From Parasitella parasitica (taxonomy: Eukaryota; Mucoromycota; Mucoromycetes; Mucorales; Mucoraceae): a stretch of 40,480 nucleotides of DNA. Each line of letters begins with the position of its first letter. Position 1 is the first letter of the stretch. The DNA lies in assembly GCA_025201805.1 (NCBI GenBank), contig MU619249.1:306563-347042 (forward strand). The letters run 5' to 3'. Positions 1 through 9,270 of this stretch are shown in pieces. Position numbers and translations under genes: made by a program. The notes under the pieces are model-generated. The model was not told the DNA's origin. It worked only from the letters and a program-made list of their open reading frames with translations, and searched no databases.

Positions 1-162
1 TGGCGTGCTATCAAGATATTGTGATATGTCCAATGGCAATTCTGAGCCATGTACCCTTTCTTCTCTTTGTTGTCGCTCTTCCAGTTGGAGGCGCTTAAAT
101 AATTCAAATGCCTCGGTAGTAGTAAGGTATTTTGTTGTTTGATCATCATTGATATCACTCAT
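1..162 (-). CDS. 5' end of an unrecognised protein gene, cut by window edge
   Basis: An open frame begins with ATG at 162 and runs without a stop to base 1, giving 54 codons that start MSDINDDQTTKYLTTTEAFE. The visible part is hydrophilic and includes a likely charged helix (FKRLQLEERQQREER), which could be the start of a coiled coil. There is no signal peptide or membrane segment. I do not recognise the family and the rest lies outside the window. It is divergent from the CPSF2 gene at 1395, so the 1.2 kb between them would hold both promoters. Support is the open frame and its protein-like composition only. Confidence 0.45.
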   Translation of the reverse strand, partial: MSDINDDQTTKYLTTTEAFELFKRLQLEERQQREERVHGSELPLDISQYLDSTP

Positions 163-1394
163 AGTTTGTTCCACGATGCGCGGCTTTGAAAGATATAGGG
201 AAGAAAGGGATTCAAATTTATTATTACTATATATATGAAAAATAAAGCGTGGCTCTGAGAGCATTTACCACATTGGAAGCCGAAGCGGAGGCAACTGAGA
301 TTGTTATAGGTACGACAAACAATCATGAAATTATACTATTGTGTAGAGCGCCCAAAAATACAGCTATTATCATAGACTGACAGCCGTGGTATGCATAGTA
401 TCAGAGGATGATATCTGGCCTCAAAAGAGTAATTTTGTTTTCTTTTTGTCCAAATGGAGTTTCTGCAAGAATTTTTCCTTCCTGATTTTGGACGTGTTTA
501 ATCTCCGCTATCAAAGATAAATGATGTTTTTTTTGAAGAAATCATTAGTTTTGGGAAGTCATAGCTTACCCAGTTCAAAAGAAACAAGATTGAAATTTAG
601 TTTATTTAAATAGTATGCTTCTCGGCTTTCTGATGGTAGTACTTGCATGTCTGCACTTGGCCTGACGATCTCACGCTCCGATTTTTAAAAATACTTTTCC
701 CAAAGAAATTCAAAAAAGTCGTTACCTTCATCTGATGTCAATTTGAAAAGTACAAAAATTTGCTCAAAGATGTGCAAATATATAATCAAAAGGTGCGTTA
801 TAGCCTAGTACATAAATTGAATTACTTGTTTTTGTGTTTGAGATCGCTAAACATTATTTTCTTACAGTTTTTATCTTTTTCTGACAATAACACACTGAAG
901 TTCGCGTAGACCGAAAAAAAAAAAAAAAATCAGGCGCCCAAAATCTATGCTGGCTTTACAAAGACGCACACTATTAAGCCATTCCAATATCAGGGGGAAA
1001 ATGGCACAGGTTTGACTAGCTGTTCTACTGCGCAACTGGATATAGAGAACTCTGCTTGGTACTTGTCTGACAAGATATTCTACGCTAGAAGACACCAGAT
1101 CAACTGAAGGTATAATAAAATGCCAGACAAAAGGAAACAACCTGCCATCGGAATAACACACCCATGTATAAAAATTCATCTGTATATGTAGATAGTTTAT
1201 TTTACAACGCATCCTCTTTTTATTTACGCTATGCGTAAAACAAAAATGGAAGATACACATTGGCTGTACCTGGTCTACGCATTTCACCATGGCTGCGAGG
1301 TTTAGGTCTCTAGTCACAAAAACAATAAATTGTTCAAAAATTACTTTCCATCTAGAGACTTTTTCACCCGCATCAATCTAAAGCATTATTTCAT
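163..1394. other. Intergenic stretch, no supportable gene
   Basis: This AT-rich spacer lies between two divergent genes. The longest frame (871-1317, minus) contains a run of Phe codons made by a poly-A/T tract and has no recognisable domain, so I do not call it. Nothing else stands out. Confidence 0.5.
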
Positions 1395-4174
1395 ATGACA
1401 AGTTATATCAAATTCACGCCCATTTCAGGCGCCAAAAATGAAGACCCACTTTGTTATCTTTTGGAAATTGATGAAGTAAAGATTTTACTTGATTGCGGGT
1501 GGTCTGATTCGTTCAAAGAAGAAGATCTTGTCAATTTGAAAAAGTAGGTTACTTTTTTACATGTAATTAACGTGTTCTAATTTCTTTTCTTTTTTTCTAC
1601 CAAATAGAGTGGCTAAACAAATTGATGCTGTGGTGCTTTCCCATTGTGACCTTTCACATTTAGGTGCTTATCCATACGCTCGAAGTCATCTAAGCATGAT
1701 GTGCCCTGTATTTGCTACTATTCCTGTAGTTAATATGGGGAAAATGTGCATGTATGATATGTATCAATCAAAGACGAACGAAATTGAATTCAAAACATTT
1801 TCCTTGGAAGATGTAGATAATGCGTTCGATAAAATTACGCCTGTTAGATATTCGCAACCTATCTCATTGACAGGTACTAAAAATGCAAAATTATCTAAAA
1901 GTTTGTTAACTGTTTCCCTTTTCAAGGTAAATGTCAAGGAATTACAATTACAGCCTATGCTGCTGCACACACAATTGGTGGCACAATTTGGAAAATCAAG
2001 CAAGATACTGAAGAGATTGTTTACGCTGTCGATTTCAATCATAGAAAAGAACAGTAAGCATGCACACCCTTTACTCGGCCGAGATACTTATATAATCACT
2101 GCAGTCATTTAGACGGAACAGTATTACATTCTGGAGGCGTCATCTTGGATACTTTGACTAGACCATCATTACTTATTACAGATTCGTACAATTCAAAGGT
2201 TGTGCATCCTGCTCGAAAAGACAGATACGCCGCCATGTTTGGTAAGCTTAGATCGAGTGCACCAGAGACATAGTCTAATTTATTCATAGACACTATGGTC
2301 AAATCGTTGAAAGAGGGTGGATCAGTTCTTTTGCCAACAGACTCATCCGCTCGTGTATTAGAAATTTCGTACCTTTTAGATCAGTATTGGACCCAGCATC
2401 AACTCAACTATCCACTAATCATGTTGTCAAACACCAGTTATCACACAGCACATTTTGCAAAGATTATGCTTGAATGGATGGGGGATGACTTGACAAAGAG
2501 TTTCTCACAATCCCGAGAAAACCCCTATGAGTTCAAATATTTACGTCTGTGCCACAAGATAGAGGATCTTGATAACTATCCTGGGCCCAAGGTAGTAATT
2601 GCCAGTAACTACAGCTTGGAAACAGGCTTTGCCCGTGAATTATTTGTGCGTTGGATGACAGCTGATAGTACGCAACACAACAAAAACAATACATTAATTT
2701 TGACAGATCGCTCTGGACCTAGATCGCTGGCACGTCGATTATACGACGATTGGGATGCCCAAACAAATACAATAGAGATGGATGTGGTTGTTGCCAATAA
2801 CCGTACAAAAACGCCCGTCAAACCAGCAATTGCATATGAGACCAACCTAGATTTGACAGTATATAAACGTGTGCCTCTAGAGGGTGCCGAGCTGCAAGAG
2901 TTTGAGAGCGCACAGCGAGCCAAAGCAGAACGGGATGCGGCACAGGCTGCCATGATTGCTCGCAGCAAAACAATCATGGAAGATGATGAATCGGATTCCT
3001 CAGATATTGACGACGGAGACGAAAACATGGAGGATTTGCTCACCAAACAATTTGATTTGTACGTACGAGATACTGGTAAATCTGGTGGTTTCTTTAAGCA
3101 AGCCCAAAGCTACCGGATGTTTCCATACCTCGAAAAGAGAAAAAAAATTGATGATTACGGTGAATCCATCCAGATTGAGCATTATATGAAGGCTTCTGAT
3201 TTCGAGAGGATTGAGCAAGAAAAGAAGAGTTTAGGAGAAGGAGCAAATTTTGGCAAAGATGATGTAAACCTTATAGATATTATATGGCACACTTGTTTAT
3301 GGTTTTATTTTATTAGGAAATGATGGTTGATATTGAAGAACCACTCTTACCAGGAAGAGATGAAACCCCAAAGAAATACACATCTAACAATGAAAACTTT
3401 ACTATACAGTGTCTGTTAAGATATGTCGATTTAGAAGGTTTATCCGATGGTAGATCAATGAAGACAATTCTACCTCAAATCGCTCCTAGAAAATTGGTAG
3501 GTTTTTGAATCATCTGATAATTACAACCTATTGAGAAATATTTCACAATAGATCATTGTGCACGGATCACAAACTTCTACCGAAGACCTTGCTTCTGCCT
3601 GTCAAAGCATAAATCATTTTACCAAAGAGATCTTTACACCTTCAGTCAGCGAAGTTTTGAATGTATCTGCAGCTACAAACATATACCGAGTGAAGTTAAC
3701 TGACAGTATGGTTAGCTCTTTACGATTTTCTAAGGTAATAGTTCGTTATTGCGTATCGTGCCAATATGGTGACCTTAACTTGTGATTTGTAAAATAGCTG
3801 GATGATTATGAATTAGCACGCGTTGTTGGTCACATTCATTTCCCTGATGATTCCACTACACCGTCATTAGACGTTGCTGTTTCGGATGAAACTACTAGAT
3901 GGGAGCCATCTGTATTTGTAGGAGATGTGCGATTAACTGAATTTAAAAAAATACTGCAAGCGGAAGGAATACAAGCAGAGTTCAAAGGCGAAGGTATATT
4001 AGTGTGCAACGACCAAGTAGCTGTCCGAAAGGTATGTTCAGTTTTTCAACTAATTAAAAGCAAGTTAATAAAATCAAGTAGACTGGTACTGGTCAATTGT
4101 TAGTTGAGGGTAGCATTTCAATGGATTACTACAAAATCCGTTCATTGTTATATTCCCTACACGCTATACTATAA
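1395..4174 (+). CDS. CFT2: Cleavage and polyadenylation specificity factor subunit 2 (CPSF100/Cft2)
   Basis: A subunit of the nuclear pre-mRNA 3'-end cleavage complex and the inactive partner of the CPSF73 nuclease. Nine exons: 1395-1543, 1608-1873, 1927-2053, 2105-2241, 2290-3263, 3317-3496, 3552-3734, 3798-4031 and 4082-4174, joining in frame to 780 aa, close to the ~780 aa of animal CPSF2. The N-terminus is a metallo-beta-lactamase fold (LLDCGW near residue 32, then [14 protein letters not shown]). The zinc-binding HxHxDH motif is degenerate, as is normal for CPSF2. Motifs such as [10 protein letters not shown] and [10 protein letters not shown] follow, then the beta-CASP region, an acidic linker (residues ~420-450) and a conserved C-terminus ([11 protein letters not shown]). 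The first ATG was chosen because the conserved fold starts immediately after it. Exon 9 has a decayed copy about 1 kb downstream. Confidence 0.95.
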
Positions 4175-4309
4175 TACGCCACCCCACATTTTATAAAACA
4201 AGACAATTTGATCACTAGTTTAATAAAGACTCCTTACCACAAATTCTTTCATTAATATAAATTCACCTCTTTTTTTTAATCTACATGTATAGCTTTTTCA
4301 ATTCCAAAG

Positions 4310-4651
4310 ATGCATCAGACCACCTCTCCAGAATACACTGAAATACCAATGCCAATGGCCAATAATACAAATGAAAACAGCCCAAATCACGATTCTAGTA
4401 GCCAAAAGCCAACACCAAAAGCCAATAGAAGATGCTACCATAAATTAAATAAATGGCATTGTTTGTTGATCGTCTTGGCAACAATCTTCTGTATTACTGG
4501 GATTGTAGTATACTTCCCAGGATCGAAAATGGATACCGCAAGAACGATATTCAATTATGTTGCTATGGGAATTCTTAGTGTGATATTGATCATAATCATG
4601 GTATTAGCGGGACCAAACGCCTGCCTTTGTCTTGCCGCTGCAAATTTTTAA
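4310..4651 (+). CDS. Small two-pass membrane protein, copy 1 of a local family
   Basis: A single-exon frame of 113 aa starting MHQTTSPEYTEIPM. About 40 hydrophilic, Asn/Pro/Ser-rich residues lead to a basic stretch containing NRRC. Two hydrophobic segments follow (about residues 48-66 and 83-108), separated by a short polar loop; the last ends in Cys/Ala. It probably sits in a membrane with a cytosolic N-tail, but no known family is recognised. It resembles the genes at 5615 and 6667: a short P-x-Y element near the N-terminus, an RRC before the first membrane span, and similar length. The stop codon overlaps an AATAAA (4648-4653), a possible polyadenylation signal. Function is unknown. That it is a real gene rests on similarity to its neighbour and its clean topology. 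Confidence 0.6.
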   Translation: MHQTTSPEYTEIPMPMANNTNENSPNHDSSSQKPTPKANRRCYHKLNKWHCLLIVLATIFCITGIVVYFPGSKMDTARTIFNYVAMGILSVILIIIMVLAGPNACLCLAAANF

Positions 4652-5166
4652 TAAAGATAACTATAAAAAAGTTGTAAACGTTCACTTTGACCTCAATCAT
4701 TGGTGCAAATCAGCATGTATTAATGCAGCTATGCTCGAGACCATCGCCTTAGATTACAGGCACAATTGTACAGTTTTCACAAAGTCAATTAGTGAGTCTT
4801 CGAGTAGCAAATTACACAAAAAATATTTAGTTGTAAAGTTTACAATATAATATTGTAAAACAGTTCTTCCTTCCGTTTAAAGTGCGTTTTAACTGGTTAT
4901 TTTAAGAGATTTAATGGTCTTGAGCGTTGAAATCCTGTCTTTGATTTACCTGCATACCTTATTTACGGAAATCTTCATAATACTTCATAATTGCAATCGT
5001 TTTGCAAACGGATGTTAGCAAAAAAAAATAATTAATGTTATAAAAAAGAACTAGCAGTTATAAAGCGCTCCGAAATACTATTTGCTATACTGGTAATTGC
5101 ACTGCTAAACGAGTGATGGCTAAGTTGAATCTGCAAACAATACAACTCTTCAAAAGTTTAAACGAC

Positions 5167-5250
5167 ACTGCTCAACTCTTAGACGGCAAGTATCACTGGT
5201 CAATCTCCTCTTTTCAACAAAACTACTACAAAATCTGCTCTTTGTTATAC
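5167..5250 (+). pseudogene. Decayed duplicate of the last CPSF2 exon
   Basis: The stretch resembles exon 9 of the CPSF2 gene (4082-4174). The clearest block is TACTACAAAATC followed by a near match through TTGTTATA. In translation, TAQLL...NYYKICSLLY lines up with TGQLL...[10 protein letters not shown]. An insertion separates the two blocks, and no splice acceptor or upstream exons are present. It reads as a remnant of a tandem duplication that carried the gene tail plus the downstream membrane-protein gene. The surrounding open frame (5113-5313) is otherwise unremarkable. Confidence 0.65.
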
Positions 5251-5614
5251 AATGCATCACAGCCTAATCACCATTATACTAATAAAGCTCATTTTATTTT
5301 TCATGTTAATTAGGAAATACACAAATAAGCCTCGATGTTTATAGTTCACTCACATGTGAAGTAGTACAAGACCCATGCTTAAAGTTACACACATGATAAG
5401 TGATACATATCCATGCTGGTAAATTTAAAGAAGCCCGTCCTTTGTCATCAAAATGAAATTACGACGTTTTTCATCAAGAGGGTCTCAAGGTTTGGTACAC
5501 AATTAGCTATCCAATAATGGTCCCTGTCATACCTCCACTTTGCTTGTACTTGGACCATTATAAAAGAAAGGTATGCTTTGATAATCAATTTTGTTGCTTT
5601 ACTTCTGAATAAAA

Positions 5615-5947
5615 ATGTCTCAGCAACCCAAGCAACTCAACGATGATTCAGCACCGCCCCGTTACACATCTGTTGAAATAGCTGACACCAGCAATGTTTC
5701 CAGTGACGAAAAAGTCAGTAGGCGATGCCAAGTGAAAAAGCGACACTATGTCTTTGTTGGTTTAGCCTTGATCTTTTTCGTCCTGGCAATTGCTTTTCGC
5801 TCGCATTCAATCGACAAGCCTGGAATACCTAGTAAACTCTTACTGATTATATTCATCATTCTGGGGGTTTTCTCCTTATTTATTGCGTTTATCCCAAAAT
5901 GTTGCGCCTATACTTGTGGAGCCCTATTGGAAGTAATAGCACATTAA
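5615..5947 (+). CDS. Small two-pass membrane protein, copy 2, with PPxY motif
   Basis: A single-exon frame of 110 aa. The hydrophilic N-tail contains SAPPRYTSVEI, a PPxY-type element of the kind bound by WW domains of Rsp5/NEDD4 ubiquitin ligases. A basic segment (SRRCQVKKRH) precedes two hydrophobic stretches (about residues 46-61 and 75-95). It ends with a short Cys-containing tail. It looks paralogous to the 4310 gene, with the same order of P-x-Y, RRC and two spans and nearly the same length, and it follows the decayed CPSF2-tail copy just as the 4310 gene follows the real CPSF2 tail. A role as a membrane adaptor for ubiquitin ligase is only a possibility; the motif is short. No family is recognised. 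Confidence 0.6.
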   Translation: MSQQPKQLNDDSAPPRYTSVEIADTSNVSSDEKVSRRCQVKKRHYVFVGLALIFFVLAIAFRSHSIDKPGIPSKLLLIIFIILGVFSLFIAFIPKCCAYTCGALLEVIAH

Positions 5948-6666
5948 CTATTACCATTACTATTACCATTTTTGGGTGTATACATCATATTGATTATGAT
6001 TATTTTCCCTGCTAGAAATCTCTTCCTCTCAACACATTTTCAGTTTATATGCCTAGAATAAACAATAATGATAAGCAAAGCCAAACAATAGCCCCATATG
6101 GTTATCTTTATTGACTAAGGAGATTGGAAAATACCTTTATAGATATCGTAAACTTACTTTTTACTTTAAATATTTGAGATTAATGCGCTCGATCGGATAT
6201 CTTTTCATAAAGACGATATATCAAACCAATGCCATAACTTTTTAGTACAGTGGATTTAGAATTATTTATCTTTTGCTTGTGCTATGTAATGTATTCTTTT
6301 TGAGGAAAAAAAAACTATTACCCTTGTCTTTTGTGTATTTTTAATTGCAATCTGTTGATCATTTCAGCCAAATTCAGTTGCATTTACATTTGTGAAATAA
6401 AGATGAGGGACCACAGCCTTCGTCTTGGTCACAAAAGTTGCAGAAACGAATTATGATATCACAGAATGTGGAAAAACTCATTCAATGCTGATTTCCATAT
6501 ATTGGTTCCTCGGACGATTGACATTAGTCCAGTTCCTACGTATAAGCAATGTATTACATAGAACCATTTTCTCGCTTCGATTTTACTTGCAATAGATACT
6601 TCGATCCTTTTGTCCTTTTCATCGCAATTATTTTATTACTATTTTTTCATTTGCGGTTTATATAGC

Positions 6667-6990
6667 ATGTCATATCTTACCGAAACAACATTGACAAGAC
6701 CAGATAAAAAAGCGCTTCCATGCTATAAAGAAGTAATGAGTTCCAGAATTCCCTTTCCTGCAACAGCGTATATCAAGTCTACAGATAATTACAGCACACC
6801 CAGCCAACATAACCTTTTCAATACTGTACATAGCCAGTATATACCTGGAGATATTAGCTTTCCTCAACAAATAAGAATAAAAATTTTGAGTAGACGATGT
6901 ACATGGATAACACTTATCGCATTAATTTCAGGGATTATTGGCAGCTGTGTTCAAAGTAACAACAAAATCTTACATGAGCTCATCCATTAA
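6667..6990 (+). CDS. Small membrane protein, possible third and truncated family member
   Basis: An open frame of 107 aa starting MSYLTETTLTRPDKK. It has LPCYKEV near the N-terminus and SRRC just before one hydrophobic segment (ITLIALISGIIGSC), then stops after about 15 residues. The P-x-Y element, the RRC and the position of the span resemble the 4310 and 5615 products. The N-tail is longer and the second span is missing, which suggests a diverged or 3'-truncated copy. A decayed MULE transposase begins about 150 bp downstream and may have removed the end. It could be a pseudogene. Function is unknown. Confidence 0.4.
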   Translation: MSYLTETTLTRPDKKALPCYKEVMSSRIPFPATAYIKSTDNYSTPSQHNLFNTVHSQYIPGDISFPQQIRIKILSRRCTWITLIALISGIIGSCVQSNNKILHELIH

Positions 6991-7032
6991 GAATGGATGT
7001 CCTACCGATTTGTAGACCTTTTGCCAAAATGA

Positions 7033-7109
7033 TGTCGCAAGAAAAAAAATTTAAGTGTCGCACTTTTTTAAAAAAACAGTGTCGCACATTTCAGGAAAAC
7101 AATGTCGCA
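7033..7109. repeat. Four-unit tandem repeat with TGTCGCA core, period 23-24 bp
   Basis: The heptamer TGTCGCA occurs at 7033, 7056, 7080 and 7103, giving steps of 23, 24 and 23 bp. The rest of each unit is A/T-rich and less conserved. The array lies immediately upstream of the MULE transposase remnant. It may be a subterminal protein-binding array of the element. I did not find the reverse complement downstream of the remnant. Confidence 0.75.
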
Positions 7110-7135
7110 TCTAAAAGAATATAGTCTCTGCAACC

Positions 7136-8886
7136 TTCATTTATACTGGAGAACATAATCACGATGTTGGAGGGTTGAATGATTTACAACATTTGCCATT
7201 ATCGAAAGAAGCAAGAGAACTAATTGAGCAACAATTAAAGGAGGGCTTCAGCAAAAGGCAAACAAGAATCGCCATCCAGACGAATTGTAACAAGTTCATT
7301 ACAGAGAATTAAGTGCTGACTGGCCTGGATAATTCGACTTCTTCCCTGATTCATCGAGATCAAATGGTTCATGCAGATGAGATTTACATCTACAAAAAAA
7401 TCCAAGAAAATTTTTATTTGAAAGCAAGAGACCAGAAAGAGTCCGTAAAACTTTGGCTACAAGAATTATCTTCACAAAAGGGATACGTTACCTTTCTGGG
7501 CACTGATTTCATGGCAAAAAGCATTATTGTCCACATCAATATCAATTTGCTTAGATGCAACCCACTGCGTTACAAGTATCAGCCAAGGTATCTTGTATAG
7601 TATTGTAATTAAGCATCCGTAAACGGGTACAGGATGTCCCGTTGCGTATATGTACACAACTGATCACTCTATGCAACCAGTAGCAGCCTTTTTACGTTTT
7701 GTAAAAGAGCAAATTGCCGTGCCAAACTTACAAAAGATTACAATAGATGTCAGTGCTACTGAGCATGGTGCCATTAACGAAGTATTTCCTGGAGTTAGTG
7801 TCCAATGGTGCTTGTTTCACGTCGCAAGAGCTTGGATGGCAAAGATACGAGACACCGTTAAGCTGGGTAGCACGGCTCAGAATCAACAAGTTCACAGGGC
7901 AATGATTGCACAGTTGAAGAGTATGATATGGGAAAAGAGTCCGGATGCATTTGTCTTCAAATGACAAATTTTCTCGTAATGTTCCATCAATACACAGAAT
8001 TCTTGATTTACATGGACACATACTACTTTGCACAAGGGAAGTATCAGCACTGGTGTGCTGCATATCAGCCGCAAATATTTACAAATATGGAGACCAATAA
8101 CTTCGTTGAAAGTTGGCATAACCAACTAAAAACATTATACCTTGGAAGAAAGCGTAACAACCAACTAAAAACATTATACCTTGGAAGAAAGCGTAACAGA
8201 CGTATTGACTGCTTGATTTACATCCTTGTCAATGATATTGAACCGGATTTTATCCAGAATACTGATAGAATTCGCTTAAATATAGGAAGGATGGGACCCC
8301 AAGAAAGAAGACGCCGACAAAGAGAAATGGCGGCTGAAGCAATCAGTGTCGCGATTCTTGAGTTTATGGTTGTAGAGTTGCTCAACGACAGCGAAACTCT
8401 CAAATTTGCTATCCAATCTTTCACAACAGAAGATGTTCACTATAAAATCATTGTCCAAAATGAAGAAATGCGATCATGAGCTTGTCAAGAATTTCAATGG
8501 AACCAAACAGCTTGCAAGCATATGTATTTGTTAAAACGTTGGCGTAGAGACCTCATGGTTTATGAATGTAATATTTTATAGTCAAAACCCAAAGATTAGC
8601 GAGCTAATGTGTTCTAATAGTACCAAACCTTATACCCACTGTGCAAAGAACACCACGAGATACCACTGTTATCAATCCTTTGCCTCCCCAAACTGCTGAT
8701 AGCAGAATAGATGGCTGTATAGCCAACATCTCATCTGTTATAAATACTTTGAAATTTGACAACAACATAAACTTGAATGAAGATCAAATCCGGCAATTAG
8801 AAACAGCTACAAATATGTCAAGAGGCGAACTTGCTACCATTACTGATACAGCTACAAACAGTAATCTTACCACCCAACGAAGATAA
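7136..8886 (+). pseudogene. Mutator-like (MULE) transposase, broken
   Basis: Pieces in two frames line up as a MULE transposase. At 7136 comes a zinc-finger-like end (GEHNHD) and a helical segment, with a stop (TAA) at 7310. The catalytic domain has ICLDATH (first Asp at 7554), HP-stop-TGTGCPVAYMYTTDH, TIDVSATEHGAI (second Asp at 7746), WCLFHVARAW, and NNFVESWH (Glu at 8108), which is the DDE triad. A shift from one frame to the other falls near 7962. The SWIM zinc finger C-x-C...CKH follows, with its first Cys codon replaced by TGA at 8477-8479. A Gln/Asn-rich tail ends at a TAA in front of an AT-rich 3' region with AATAAA. At least three disabling changes make it inactive. No terminal inverted repeats were identified. 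Confidence 0.85.
8120..8197. repeat. Exact 39-bp tandem duplication inside the MULE remnant
   Basis: Two identical 39-bp copies lie back to back (8120-8158 and 8159-8197). They repeat 13 codons (NQLKTLYLGRKRN) in frame, just after the catalytic Glu region. Perfect identity in an otherwise decayed gene points to a recent event. Confidence 0.95.
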
Positions 8887-9270
8887 GTTATTAAATAAAA
8901 ATAAAATATATTTGTTGTAAAAGATAAACGTCAACCATTGACGAATTCAAGCTCGTCTTACTTCAGGAGGAAATAAGGAACTCGCCAAATGTCGAGTCTT
9001 GTGCATTTAACGAAATCAAGAGTCATCCTCTGATTACTAATGTTTTGTTAGTTTACATATCCTAAATGCAGATATGCAAATATCATTCTTCTCAATAAAG
9101 AAACCCTTAGAGCTTTCACAGGCTATAACACGCCATGACCCTATACTTACCACAAGAGAGTAGTCCTCATTTATGGTGTCATTGTGCAAGCAATAAAAAA
9201 AAAGAATGAATAGAAAAGACCAAATTTATTAAAAGCTCTTGGTAATATTCCTATGTATTGTCCCACTACC
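8887..9270. other. Intergenic stretch after the MULE remnant
   Basis: AT-rich spacer with several AATAAA-like sites (for example 8895-8905). It is shared by the 3' ends of the MULE remnant and the minus-strand KH gene. No gene is seen. Confidence 0.5.

Noticed and set aside
871-1317. 148-codon minus-strand frame upstream of CPSF2
   Set aside because: No recognisable domain, a Phe run made by a poly-A tract, and no splice-supported extension.
7033-7109. CRISPR-like array
   Set aside because: Repeats are only 7 bp with a 23-24 bp period, the spacers are A/T-rich low complexity, and the host is a eukaryote.
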